Below are positions 1 through 7,895 of a DNA stretch of 64,000 nt, piece after piece. The notes beneath the pieces were generated by a model. That model had not been told where the DNA came from, did not search any database, and saw only the letters and a program-made list of their open reading frames with translations. Every line of letters starts with the position of its first letter. Positions within the stretch are counted from its first letter, which is position 1. Source of the DNA: DASYHS01 sp035998295. GTDB lineage: Bacteria > Pseudomonadota > Alphaproteobacteria > Azospirillales > Azospirillaceae. The translations under genes and the position numbers were made by a program. Where the stretch lies: the NCBI RefSeq assembly GCF_035998295.1, contig NZ_DASYHS010000083.1:1-64000 (forward strand), in the 5' to 3' direction.

Positions 1-234
1 GGGCAGGCCGGGGTCGCGCGCACGCTGCGCATCCTCGCCGACGAGATCGACACCGCGATGGCGCTGCTCGGCGTCGACACGGTCGCCGCCCTCGGCCGCG
101 ATCATCTGCGCCCGGCCGGGCGCACCGGCTACGACGACAGCCAGCTCGGCAGCCCCAGGACCAGCGCCGGGAAGGCGACGCACAGGCCGAGCCCGATCAG
201 CTGCAGCGCCACGAACGGGATGATGCCGCGATAG
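1..234 (+). CDS. FMN-dependent alpha-hydroxy-acid dehydrogenase, C-terminal fragment
   Basis: Only the last 77 codons lie in the window; the 5' part is off the left edge. The frame opens with GQAGVARTLRILADEI and continues DTAMALLGVDTVAALGRDHL. This is the usual C-terminal helix of the LldD/glycolate oxidase family, where a Glu/Asp and a run ending in 'aLxrdhLr' close the TIM barrel. These flavoenzymes oxidise L-lactate, glycolate or mandelate to 2-oxo acids. After about residue 45 the frame runs on antisense to the 3' end of the neighbouring dctM until TAG at 232, so the last 30 or so residues look like a read-on extension. The next-door TRAP system could carry its substrate or product (inference). 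Confidence 0.7.
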   Translation, partial: GQAGVARTLRILADEIDTAMALLGVDTVAALGRDHLRPAGRTGYDDSQLGSPRTSAGKATHRPSPISCSATNGMMPR

Positions 235-1508
235 ATCGCCTGGATCGTCACCTCCGGCGGGGCCACGCCCTTCATGTAGAACAGCGCGAAGCCGAAGGGC
301 GGGGTCAGGAACGAGGTCTGCAGGTTGACCGACAGCAGGATCGTGAACCACACCAGCGGTGCCGCGTCGACGCCGGCCCAGACGCCGACATGGTCGCCGA
401 AATCGAGGTTCGCGATGATGGGGCCGAAGACCGGCAGCACGATCAGCGTGATCTCGATCCAGTCGAAGAAGAAGCCCAGGATGAACACCATCGCCATGAT
501 GACGAACAGGACGCCCCAGGGCCCGACCCCCATGGCCAGGATGAAGTTGTCGATCATCTCCTCGCCGCCGAGGAAGCGGAACACGACCGCGTAGCAGGTG
601 GCGCCGACGAAGATGCCGAACAGCATCGCGGTCGTGAGCGCCGAGCGCGCGCAGACCTCCTTGAGGACGGCCCAGTTGAGCGAGCGGTTGTAGAGGGCCA
701 GCAGCGTGGCGCCGAACGCGCCGACCCCCGAGGCCTCGGTCGGCGTCGCCCAGCCGGCGAAGATCGAGCCCAGCACCAGAACGATCAGGAAGGTCGGCGG
801 CAGGAAGCTGCGCACCATCAGGTGGCCCAGCGCGGCCGCGGAGTCCGGGCGCGCCTCGGCCGGCAGCGGCGGCGCGCGTTCGGGATACAGCGCGGAGAAG
901 CCGACGACGTAGGCCAGGTAGAGTGCTGAGAGCATCAGGCCCGGCACGACCGCGGCCATGAAGACCGTTCCCACCGGAAGCGTCATCAGGTCGGCCATGA
1001 TGATCAGCATGATCGACGGCGGGATCAGGATGCCGAGCGTGCCCGAGGCCGCGATGGTCCCGGTCGCGAGGCGCTGGTCGTAGCCCTGGCTCACCATCAC
1101 CGGCAGCGCCATCATCGAGATCATCACCACCGAGGCGCCGATGATCCCGGTCGTCGCGGCGAGGATCGTCCCCATCAGGACGACCGACAGGGCGAGCCCG
1201 CCCGGGATGCGCCACGTCAGGAGCTGCAGGCAGCGCAGCAGGTCCCGCGCCACGCCCGACTTCTCCAGCATCGTCCCCATGAAGGTGAACATCGGGATCG
1301 CGACCAGGACGAGGTTCTCCACCGAGCCGCCGAAGATGCGGTTCGGGATGATCACGAGGCGCGCCGCGTTGAAGACGCCGAGCCAGTCGCCGACATAGGC
1401 GAAGGCGAGCCCCACCCCGCCGAGCACGAAGGCGACGGGCAGCCCGGAGAACAACAGCACTCCCAGCGCGAGGAACATCAGGAGCGGCAGGGACTCGGCG
1501 AGCGTCAT
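129..1508 (-). CDS. dctM: TRAP transporter large permease, DctM family
   Basis: This 459-residue, very hydrophobic protein has about 12 membrane segments and is the sodium-coupled translocating subunit of a tripartite ATP-independent periplasmic transporter in the inner membrane. Typical DctM stretches are visible, such as GTLGILIPPSIMLIIMADL near residue 155 and FLTPPFGFALFYMKGVAPPE near the C-terminus. The size suits the larger DctM type that pairs with a 200-residue DctQ. It is the last gene of dctP-dctQ-dctM, starting 13 bases after dctQ. Its 3' end overlaps the convergent hydroxy-acid dehydrogenase frame by about 106 bases. The assignment to family is firm; the substrate is not determined by this subunit. 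Confidence 0.95.
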   Translation of the reverse strand: MTLAESLPLLMFLALGVLLFSGLPVAFVLGGVGLAFAYVGDWLGVFNAARLVIIPNRIFGGSVENLVLVAIPMFTFMGTMLEKSGVARDLLRCLQLLTWRIPGGLALSVVLMGTILAATTGIIGASVVMISMMALPVMVSQGYDQRLATGTIAASGTLGILIPPSIMLIIMADLMTLPVGTVFMAAVVPGLMLSALYLAYVVGFSALYPERAPPLPAEARPDSAAALGHLMVRSFLPPTFLIVLVLGSIFAGWATPTEASGVGAFGATLLALYNRSLNWAVLKEVCARSALTTAMLFGIFVGATCYAVVFRFLGGEEMIDNFILAMGVGPWGVLFVIMAMVFILGFFFDWIEITLIVLPVFGPIIANLDFGDHVGVWAGVDAAPLVWFTILLSVNLQTSFLTPPFGFALFYMKGVAPPEVTIQAIYRGIIPFVALQLIGLGLCVAFPALVLGLPSWLSS

Positions 1509-1521
1509 CGGCCGGCGCCTC

Positions 1522-2124
1522 TTATCTGGTGGACGGGCCGGAAGGGGAGGGCGGCGTGCCCAGCGGCCCCTCGTCGCCGACGTTCTCGCCGGAGCCGCTC
1601 AGCCGGACGATGCATTTCAGCAGCACCGACACCCCGGCGAGGCCCAGCAGCACGAAGCCGAGCGGCACGAAGGCCTTGATGACCCAGCGGCTGGGAATGC
1701 CGTTCGTCGCCGAACCCTCGTTCGTCAGGAGCGAGCGTTCGGCGAACCCCCAGCCGTAGTTGATGACGAACCAGCAATAGGGCAGCAGCAGCAGCAGGAT
1801 GCCCGCGGCCTCGAACCCGACCTTGCGTCGCCAGGGGAACCGTTCGCGCAGCAGCTCGATGCGGACATGCGCGTCCTTGACGTAGGCGTAGCCCAGCGCC
1901 AGCAGGAACAGCGCCCCGTGCAGGTGCCACTCCAGTTCCTGGAGCACGGTCGACGACAGGTAGAGGGGCGTGTCGATGAACCTGTTGTCGTAGCCGATCG
2001 CCTTGCGCTGGATCACGTCGTAGACGATGACCAGCGTCAGCGGCACGAACAGCAGGGAGGCGATCGTGCCGGCCGCCAGGACGACCCGGTCGATCCCGCG
2101 GGAGAGTAGGGCCAGGATGCGCAT
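1522..2124 (-). CDS. dctQ: TRAP transporter small permease, DctQ family
   Basis: This 200-residue integral membrane protein has four predicted helices, the first at about residues 12-35 (VLAAGTIASLLFVPLTLVIV) and the last near residues 150-170. It contains the DctQ-like stretch HGALFLLALGYAYVKDAHVR with the conserved D-A-H-V-R. DctQ forms the membrane complex with DctM and helps dock the periplasmic binding protein. The length is above the usual 160-180 and fits the mannitol/chloroaromatic or 2-oxo-acid (TakP) type of TRAP system. It lies 81 bases after dctP, and that gap holds a strong hairpin. Confidence 0.9.
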   Translation of the reverse strand: MRILALLSRGIDRVVLAAGTIASLLFVPLTLVIVYDVIQRKAIGYDNRFIDTPLYLSSTVLQELEWHLHGALFLLALGYAYVKDAHVRIELLRERFPWRRKVGFEAAGILLLLLPYCWFVINYGWGFAERSLLTNEGSATNGIPSRWVIKAFVPLGFVLLGLAGVSVLLKCIVRLSGSGENVGDEGPLGTPPSPSGPSTR

Positions 2125-2160
2125 CGTCGCCTCTCGCGGGAGGGGGCAGGAAGATGCCGG

Positions 2161-2197
2161 GCGGACGGCCGGGGGCCTCGCGGCCCCGGCCGTCCGC
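2161..2197 (-). promoter_or_regulatory. stable hairpin between dctP and dctQ
   Basis: The arms at 2161-2177 and 2182-2197 pair over 16 bases with a single bulged G around a TCGC loop. No T-run follows it, so it is unlikely to be a simple terminator. In binding-protein transport operons a hairpin after the binding-protein gene commonly protects the upstream mRNA, or lowers expression of the membrane subunits. That role is inferred here from position and structure only. Confidence 0.6.
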
Positions 2198-2205
2198 GGC
2201 CGCCG

Positions 2206-3267
2206 TCAGCGCAGGGTGGCGATGTCGCGCCAGACCCCGTAGTTCTCGCGGAAGGCCGCCAGGGAATCCCAGGCTTCGGCGAAGGCGGGGCTCTTCTGCT
2301 TCTCTTCCGCCACCACCTCGTTCCAGCCGGCCTCCATCGCCTCCAGGATCTCGGGCGACCAGGTCTTGATCTCGACGCCCTCGGCCTGGAGCTTCTGCAG
2401 CGCTTCGAACTGGATCGTCTCGCCTTCGGCGAGGCCGTAGACGATGGCCGCGTCGCAGACCGATTCGATCTGCGCCTTCTGCGTGTCGGTCAGCTCGTTC
2501 CAGGCGTCGATGTTGATCGCGAGGTCCAGGAACGTCGATTGCTGGTGCCAGCCCGGGAAATAGTAGTACTTGGCGACGTTGTGGAAGCCGAGGCCCAGGT
2601 CGATCGCCGGCATCGAGAACTCCGTGGCGTCGATCGCGCCGCGCTCGAGGGCGGGATAGATGTCCCCCGGCCCGAGGAGCTGCGTGGAGACGCCGAGCTT
2701 CTCCATCACGCGCGCACCCAGGCCGAAGAAGCGCATCTTCAGCCCTTTGAGGTCGTCCACCGTGTTGATTTCCTTGCGGAACCAGCCGGCGGCCTCGGGG
2801 GCGATCATGGTGCAGGGGATGCTGTGGATGTTGTAGTTCGCATACAGCTTGCGCATCAGCTCTTCGCCGCCGCCGAACTTCATCCAGGCCAGGTATTCCG
2901 GAGCGGCCGGGCCGAAGGGCACCGAGGCGAACATTGCAAATCCGACATCCTTGCCGGTCCAGAAGCCGGGAGAGGACCAGGCGGCCTGCACCGCCCCGGA
3001 GGAGACGGCGTCGAAGGTCTCCAGCGACGGCACGATCGCGCCGGGCTCCTGGAACTTCACCTCGATGGTGCCGCCGGTGATCGTTCCGATCTGTTCGGCG
3101 ACGCGCTTGCCGAGCGCTCCCAGCTGCGGCAGCGAGCTGGGATAAGTGGACTGCATGTCCCACTTCACGTCCGCGGCGGCGGCGGTGGAAGGCATGGTCG
3201 CCGTCAGGGCGGGGGTGACGGCGAGCCCGATGCAAAGCGCGGTGCCGAGTACGGTGTCCCTCATCAT
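2206..3267 (-). CDS. dctP: TRAP transporter substrate-binding protein, DctP/TakP-like
   Basis: This 353-residue periplasmic solute receptor begins with an export signal (MMRDTVLGTALCIGLAV, cleavage probably after ATMPSTAAAA). The stretches GWFRKEINTVDDLKGLKMR, GPGDIYPALERGAIDATEF and FHNVAKYYYFPGWHQQST are characteristic of the DctP family. The 'AKYYYxPGW' block resembles the TakP/2-oxo-acid subgroup. The start follows a strong ribosome site (GGGAGGAAGC); a second ATG follows immediately at 3264. It is first in its operon. Together with the adjacent hydroxy-acid dehydrogenase tail, a 2-oxo or 2-hydroxy acid substrate is a reasonable guess, not a demonstrated one. Confidence 0.92.
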   Translation of the reverse strand: MMRDTVLGTALCIGLAVTPALTATMPSTAAAADVKWDMQSTYPSSLPQLGALGKRVAEQIGTITGGTIEVKFQEPGAIVPSLETFDAVSSGAVQAAWSSPGFWTGKDVGFAMFASVPFGPAAPEYLAWMKFGGGEELMRKLYANYNIHSIPCTMIAPEAAGWFRKEINTVDDLKGLKMRFFGLGARVMEKLGVSTQLLGPGDIYPALERGAIDATEFSMPAIDLGLGFHNVAKYYYFPGWHQQSTFLDLAINIDAWNELTDTQKAQIESVCDAAIVYGLAEGETIQFEALQKLQAEGVEIKTWSPEILEAMEAGWNEVVAEEKQKSPAFAEAWDSLAAFRENYGVWRDIATLR

Positions 3268-3326
3268 GCTTCCTCCCGTTCGCTGATTTTGTTTGGGCCG
3301 GGAATAAAGAGGCCCTTGGAGGAATC

Positions 3327-3355
3327 ATCGTACGAATGTTTCAGATAACGGTCAA
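3327..3355 (-). promoter_or_regulatory. sigma-70-like promoter for the first TRAP operon
   Basis: On the minus strand TTGACC (3350-3355) and TACGAT (3327-3332) are separated by 17 bases, 60 bases before the dctP start. The surrounding 3300-3420 stretch is far more AT-rich than the coding DNA, as expected for a control region. No regulator gene adjoins it. Confidence 0.5.
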
Positions 3356-3491
3356 CTTTATGTTAAACCTAAAATATGGTCCACATAGTGCAATAATAAC
3401 TTAATTTCTTTTGAAACTCTTGGCCGCCAATCCCGCACTCGGACGCCGCATTCGGATGCCGCGCTGGATTTAGCTGCCGTGCCGCCCCATC

Positions 3492-4436
3492 ATGCGCGCG
3501 TTTCCGAGCCCGACCAGCGAGCCCCCGATGTCGCGTATGTCCGCCAACCTCCTGCTGCTGCTGACCGCGGCGATCTGGGGCTCCACCTTCGTCGTGCAGC
3601 AGACGGTGCTGGACCATCTCGGGCCGATGGCCTTCACCGCGGCGCGCTTCCTTCTCGGCGGGCTCGTGGTCCTGCCGATGGCGCTGCGCGACCTGCGCCG
3701 GCTCGCGCGCGAGGGGAGGGGGCCCGGGCCGGGGACCTGGCTCGCGATGGCGGCGACCGGCGGCGCGCTGTTCGCCGGTTCCGCCCTCCAGCAGATCGGC
3801 ATCGGGCTGACCACCGTGACGAATGCCGGCTTCCTCACCGGCCTGTACGTGCCGCTCGTCCCGTTGCTGGCGCTGCTGTTCCTGCGCGAGGTTCCTCATC
3901 CCGTGGTCTGGCCGGCCGCGGCGGGATGCCTGGCGGGGACCTGGATGCTGACCGGTGCTGCGGCGGTCGTGCCGTCGGACGGTGACCTGTGGGTGATCGC
4001 GGGCGCGCTGTTCTGGGCCCTGCACGTGATCCTGATCGGCGCGGTCGGCATGCGGACCGGCGCGCCCGTGCTGGTCGCGGCGGTCCAGTTCTTCGTCTGC
4101 GCGCTGCTGGCCGCAGCGGCGGCCGCCGCGACGGAGATGGAGACGACGACGCCCGCCGCCCTGGCGGCGGCGTGGTGGGAGATCGGCTATGCCGGCCTGT
4201 TCTCGGTCGGGCTCGCCTATACCTTCCAGGCGGTCGGCCAGCGCTGGACCGCCGCGTCGGACGCGGCGATCCTGCTCAGCTCCGAGGCCGTGTTCGCGGC
4301 ACTCGCGGGGGCGGTGTTCCTGGCGGAGCGGCCGGGTCCGATCGAGCTTGCGGGATGCGCCGTGATCCTCGCCTGCATCCTCGTGGTGCAGGTCCTGCCG
4401 ATGCGCCGCCCCGCCCCCGCGGCCGTCGCCGACTGA
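3492..4436 (+). CDS. DMT superfamily permease with two EamA domains
   Basis: This 314-residue inner-membrane protein has ten predicted helices in two EamA repeats. The first repeat opens with LLLLLTAAIWGSTFVVQQ, a family hallmark, and the second starts near residue 160 (DLWVIAGALFWALHVILIG). EamA proteins export amino acids, nucleosides or drugs. The substrate here cannot be read from sequence. The start is uncertain: ATGs at 3528 and 3537 give shorter forms beginning closer to the first helix, and none has a clear ribosome site. It is convergent with fumarase, with only four bases between the stop codons. Confidence 0.85.
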   Translation: MRAFPSPTSEPPMSRMSANLLLLLTAAIWGSTFVVQQTVLDHLGPMAFTAARFLLGGLVVLPMALRDLRRLAREGRGPGPGTWLAMAATGGALFAGSALQQIGIGLTTVTNAGFLTGLYVPLVPLLALLFLREVPHPVVWPAAAGCLAGTWMLTGAAAVVPSDGDLWVIAGALFWALHVILIGAVGMRTGAPVLVAAVQFFVCALLAAAAAAATEMETTTPAALAAAWWEIGYAGLFSVGLAYTFQAVGQRWTAASDAAILLSSEAVFAALAGAVFLAERPGPIELAGCAVILACILVVQVLPMRRPAPAAVAD

Positions 4437-4440
4437 CCCC

Positions 4441-6075
4441 TCAGCCCAGCTTCAGCTCCTGGAAGAAGTCGTTCCCCTTGTCGTCGGTGACGATGAAGGC
4501 GGGGAAGTCCTCGACCTCGATGCGCCAGATCGCCTCCATGCCGAGTTCCGGGTACTCGATGCACTCGACCTTGCGGATGCAGTCCTGCGCGAGGCGCGCC
4601 GCCGCACCGCCGATCGAGCCCAGGTAGAAGCCGCCATGGGCCTTGCAGGCCTCGCGCACCTCCGGGCTGCGGTTGCCCTTGGCCAGCATCACCATCGAGC
4701 CGCCGGCGGCCTGGAACTGCTTCACGAAGCCGTCCATGCGCCCGGCGGTGGTCGGGCCGAACGAGCCCGACGCATAGCCGTCGGGGGTCTTGGCCGGGCC
4801 GGCGTAGTAGACGGGGTGGTTCCTGAAATAGTCCGGCAACCCCTCCCCGGCGTCGAGCCGGGCGCGCAGCTTGGCATGGGCTGCGTCGCGCGCGACGATC
4901 AGCGGCCCGCTCAGCGAGACGCGGGTGCGGATCGGATGCCGGGACAGCGTCGCCAGGATCTCGGCCATCGGGCGGTTCAGGTCGATGCGCACGACCTCCT
5001 CGGAAAGCTGCTCGGCGCCGATCTCCGGCAGGAAGCGCGCCGGGTCGGTCTCGAGCTGCTCCAGGTAGATGCCGTCGCGGGTGATCTTGGCCTGGGCCTG
5101 GCGGTCGGCCGAGCACGAGACGCCGATGCCGATCGGCAGGCTCGCCCCGTGGCGCGGCAGGCGGACGACGCGCACGTCATGGCAGAAATACTTGCCGCCG
5201 AACTGGGCGCCGATCCCCATGATCCGCGTCAGCTCGTGGACGGCCGCCTCCATCTCCAGGTCGCGGAACGCGTGGCCGGCTTCGGACCCGGTGGTCGGCA
5301 GCGCGTCGAGGTAGCGCGCACTCGCCAGCTTCACCGCCTTCAGCGTCGTCTCGGCGCTCGTGCCGCCGATCACGACGGCGAGGTGGTAGGGCGGGCATGC
5401 CGACGTGCCGAGCGAGCGGATCTTGTCCTCCAGGAACTTCAGCAGCCGGTCCGGCGACAGCACGGACGGCGTGGCCTGGAACAGGAAGGTCTTGTTGGCC
5501 GAGCCGCCGCCCTTCGCCATGAACAGGAACTTGTAGGCGTCCTCGCCCTCCTCGTAGATGTCGATCTGGGCCGGGAGGTTGTTGCGGGTGTTCTTCTCCT
5601 CGTACATCGACAGCGGCGCCACCTGGCTGTAGCGCAGGTTCCGCTTCAGGTAGGCGTCGCGGGCACCCGCGCTCAGCGCGGCCTCGTCGCCGCCGCGCGT
5701 CCAGACTCGCCGCCCCTTCTTCGCCATCACGATCGCGGTGCCGGTGTCCTGGCACATCGGCAGCACGCCGCTGGCCGCGATGTTCGCGTTCTTCAGGAGG
5801 TCGAGCGCCACGAAGCGGTCGTTGGGAGAGGCTTCCGGATCGTCCAGGATCGCGCGGAGCTGCCCGAGATGGCCCGGCCTCAGCAGGTGGTTGATGTCGA
5901 TGAACGCCTGCTCGGCCAGCAGCCGCAGGCCTTCCGGCTCCACCTTCAGGATCTGCTCGCCCTCGAACTCCGCCACCGAGACATGGTCCGAGGACAGCTT
6001 GCGGTACGACGTCGTGTCTTCTCCCAGCGCAAAGAGCGGCGTATGGCCGGAGCCGAGGCTGATGTCGTCGGGCAT
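4441..6075 (-). CDS. fumA: fumarate hydratase, class I (iron-sulfur)
   Basis: This 544-residue enzyme interconverts fumarate and L-malate in the TCA cycle, using an oxygen-sensitive [4Fe-4S] cluster. The three cluster cysteines are visible at Cys108 (PMCQDTG), Cys227 (TSACPPYH) and Cys321 (VSCSADRQ). The C-terminal half carries the beta-domain motif GSFGPTTAGRMDGFV. Length and motif order match full class I enzymes of the FumA/FumB/TtdAB-fusion type. ATG at 6075 was chosen because it opens the conserved N-terminus; the frame is open further upstream but there it crosses a repeat-rich leader. No second gene is co-transcribed downstream. Confidence 0.95.
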   Translation of the reverse strand: MPDDISLGSGHTPLFALGEDTTSYRKLSSDHVSVAEFEGEQILKVEPEGLRLLAEQAFIDINHLLRPGHLGQLRAILDDPEASPNDRFVALDLLKNANIAASGVLPMCQDTGTAIVMAKKGRRVWTRGGDEAALSAGARDAYLKRNLRYSQVAPLSMYEEKNTRNNLPAQIDIYEEGEDAYKFLFMAKGGGSANKTFLFQATPSVLSPDRLLKFLEDKIRSLGTSACPPYHLAVVIGGTSAETTLKAVKLASARYLDALPTTGSEAGHAFRDLEMEAAVHELTRIMGIGAQFGGKYFCHDVRVVRLPRHGASLPIGIGVSCSADRQAQAKITRDGIYLEQLETDPARFLPEIGAEQLSEEVVRIDLNRPMAEILATLSRHPIRTRVSLSGPLIVARDAAHAKLRARLDAGEGLPDYFRNHPVYYAGPAKTPDGYASGSFGPTTAGRMDGFVKQFQAAGGSMVMLAKGNRSPEVREACKAHGGFYLGSIGGAAARLAQDCIRKVECIEYPELGMEAIWRIEVEDFPAFIVTDDKGNDFFQELKLG

Positions 6076-6120
6076 GGTCTCGCATTCCTCACGATCGGCC
6101 GCCGCGGGAGCGGCGTTGGT

Positions 6121-6190
6121 ACTGCCGCCGGGGCGGCGTTTGGCACTGCCGCGCAGCGGCGTTCGGCACTGCCGCGCAGCGGCGTTCGGC
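6121..6190 (-). repeat. three tandem 23-24 base hairpin units in the fumarase leader
   Basis: Units lie at 6121-6144, 6145-6167 and 6168-6190. The last two are identical and the first diverges slightly. Each contains a self-complementary core (GCCGC-GCA-GCGGC, or GCCGCC-GG-GGCGGC), and a related half unit precedes them near 6100-6118. If the nearby promoter is correct, all of them are transcribed in the 5' untranslated region of fumarase mRNA as a chain of small stem-loops. Confidence 0.75.
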
Positions 6191-6193
6191 ACC

Positions 6194-6221
6194 GTTATAC
6201 CCCGGACGCCGCCCGGCACAA
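6194..6221 (-). promoter_or_regulatory. candidate promoter for fumarase
   Basis: On the minus strand TTGTGC (6216-6221) and TATAAC (6194-6199) are 16 bases apart. The -10 box matches consensus at five of six positions and the -35 box only at TTG. Transcription would begin near 6187, just before the hairpin units, leaving a leader of about 110 bases before the ATG at 6075. Confidence 0.45.
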
Positions 6222-6314
6222 TGCGCATCGGCGCCGTCGTCCCGCATGTCGGGTTTCGATGCTGCGGTGCGCAACGGAATGCCGGGTTGACGCCTCTCCC
6301 GGATCCATTGTTCC

Positions 6315-6326
6315 ATGCATGTGCAT
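6315..6326. promoter_or_regulatory. short palindrome upstream of the second TRAP operon
   Basis: ATGCA-TG-TGCAT lies 66 bases before the dctP start, in the 316-base gap between fumarase and the TRAP operon. It is a possible operator, for instance for the MarR-type protein encoded just after this operon. The gap also holds the fumarase hairpin units and otherwise shows no gene. Confidence 0.25.
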
Positions 6327-6391
6327 ATTGCCGGCAGGCACGGCGCGGGCCCGGACCTCGGCAAACCGGCGATTTCCCAGGGAGTGCGACC

Positions 6392-7369
6392 ATGGGCGAG
6401 TTCGAGAGGCTGGCGGCGGCGGCGGCTCTGGCCGTCGCGTTGATGACCGCGGCGGGCGCCGCCGCGGCGGAGGAGGCGAGGCTGCGCGCCGTGACCGGCT
6501 TCCAGCCGGGCACGCGGTTCTCGGCGCAGTTCGAGAAGTTCGTCGACAAGGTCAACGAGGACGGCAAGGGCGTCGTCCAGATCCAGCTCGTCGGCGGCCC
6601 GGGCGCCGTCCCGCCGATGGAGCAGGGCAACGCGGTACGCACCGGGGTCGTCGACATCGCGAACGTCCCGGGTGCCTACTACGTCAACCTCGTGCCGGAA
6701 GCCGACGCGCTGAAGCTCGCGACCCGCCCGATGGCGGAGCAGCGCGAGAACGGCGGCTGGGAACTCGTCAACCGCATCCACAACGAGCGGATGAACGTCC
6801 AGTACCTCGCGCGGACCGGCACCGGCATACCCTTCCATTTCTTCTTCCGCGAGCCCGTCGACAACGGCTTCGACTTCGACGGCCTGCGCGTCCGCGTGAC
6901 CCCGGTCACCCGCGACGTCGTCGCGGCGCTGGGCGGCGTTCCCGTGACGACCGCGCCCGGGGAGGTCTTCACGGCGATGGAGCGGGGCGTCGTCGACGGT
7001 TACGGCTGGCCCGTCCAGGGCATCTTCGACCTGGGCTGGCAGGAGGTCACGGGCGCCCGGCTCGATCCCGGCTTCTACTCGGTCGAGGTCAACATCCTGG
7101 TCAACCTGGACGCCTGGAACCGGCTCGACGACGACCAGCGGCGCGTCCTCCAGGAGGCGGCACTCTGGGTCGAGGGGCTCGACGCCGGCAACGCGGAGGA
7201 GAACGAGGCGGAGAAGAAGCGGCAGGCCGAGGCCGGCATCCAGACCATCACCGTGCCGGCCCAGGAGGCCGAGGCCTTCGCCGAGAAGGCGCGCGAGATC
7301 GGCTGGAACGCCGTGATCGAGCGCAGTCCCGAGCACGGGCCGCGGTTGCGCGAGCTGCTCGACCGCTGA
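6392..7369 (+). CDS. dctP: TRAP transporter substrate-binding protein, DctP family (second system)
   Basis: This 325-residue periplasmic receptor has a signal peptide of about 25 residues (LAAAAALAVALMTAAGAAAA). DctP features include the AMERGVVDGYGWPVQG block near residue 195 and an alternating helix-rich C-terminus. It differs clearly from the first DctP in the window and lacks its YYYFPGW signature, so the two systems probably take different substrates. ATG at 6392 has a good ribosome site (GGGAG, eight bases upstream); the longer open frame upstream crosses the divergent fumarase leader and was not used. The dctQ and dctM genes follow without gaps. Confidence 0.92.
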   Translation: MGEFERLAAAAALAVALMTAAGAAAAEEARLRAVTGFQPGTRFSAQFEKFVDKVNEDGKGVVQIQLVGGPGAVPPMEQGNAVRTGVVDIANVPGAYYVNLVPEADALKLATRPMAEQRENGGWELVNRIHNERMNVQYLARTGTGIPFHFFFREPVDNGFDFDGLRVRVTPVTRDVVAALGGVPVTTAPGEVFTAMERGVVDGYGWPVQGIFDLGWQEVTGARLDPGFYSVEVNILVNLDAWNRLDDDQRRVLQEAALWVEGLDAGNAEENEAEKKRQAEAGIQTITVPAQEAEAFAEKAREIGWNAVIERSPEHGPRLRELLDR

Positions 7370-7376
7370 GCGGCCC

Positions 7377-7895
7377 ATGCACAGGGCCGCGCACCTCTTC
7401 GGCCGGCTGCTGGATGGCCTGGCGCTGGTCGCCGCCGGGACGGTGCTGGCGCTGGTGGCGCTGATCTGCGTCAACATCCTGATGCGCAACGCCGGGCTGC
7501 GGGGCCCGATCTGGACGGAGGAGGTCTCCGAGTACGGCCTCTACGCCGTCACGCTGCTGTCGGCGCCGTGGCTGCTGCGCCGGGGCGCCCATGTCCGGGT
7601 CGACGTCCTGCTCGGCGTGCTGCCCCGGCGCGTGGCCTTCGGCGCCGATCTGGCCGCGAACCTGCTCGGCCTCGCGGTCTCGCTGGCGCTGGTCCGCTAC
7701 GGCTTCGGATCGGCTCTCGACGCCCGGGCCATGGGCGCCATGACGATGAAGACGCTGTTCTTCCCGGAATGGTGGCTTCTGGTGGCGCTTCCGGCCGCGT
7801 TCCTGCTGCTCGCGGTCGAGTTCGTCTTCCGCATCCACGGGCAGTTCGCGGGGGGCCCCGCCGCCGGCCGCTCGGGCACCGCGGGAGTGCTGTGA
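7377..7895 (+). CDS. dctQ: TRAP transporter small permease, DctQ family (second system)
   Basis: This 172-residue, four-helix membrane protein contains GPIWTEEVSEYGLYAVTLL and RRGAHVRVDVL, where the acidic E-E/E pair and the G-A-H-V-R segment are DctQ hallmarks. It starts eight bases after dctP, and its stop codon overlaps the start of dctM (TGATG), so translation is probably coupled. It forms the membrane complex of the second TRAP system. Function by family is clear; substrate is unknown. Confidence 0.92.
   Translation: MHRAAHLFGRLLDGLALVAAGTVLALVALICVNILMRNAGLRGPIWTEEVSEYGLYAVTLLSAPWLLRRGAHVRVDVLLGVLPRRVAFGADLAANLLGLAVSLALVRYGFGSALDARAMGAMTMKTLFFPEWWLLVALPAAFLLLAVEFVFRIHGQFAGGPAAGRSGTAGVL

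Noticed and set aside
1505..3328. A 607-codon minus-strand frame overlapping dctQ and dctP
   Set aside because: It runs in another frame through two well-supported TRAP genes and has low-complexity translation.
4636..7464. A long plus-strand frame across fumarase and the second dctP
   Set aside because: It is antisense to fumarase then out of frame with dctP; no recognisable domain.
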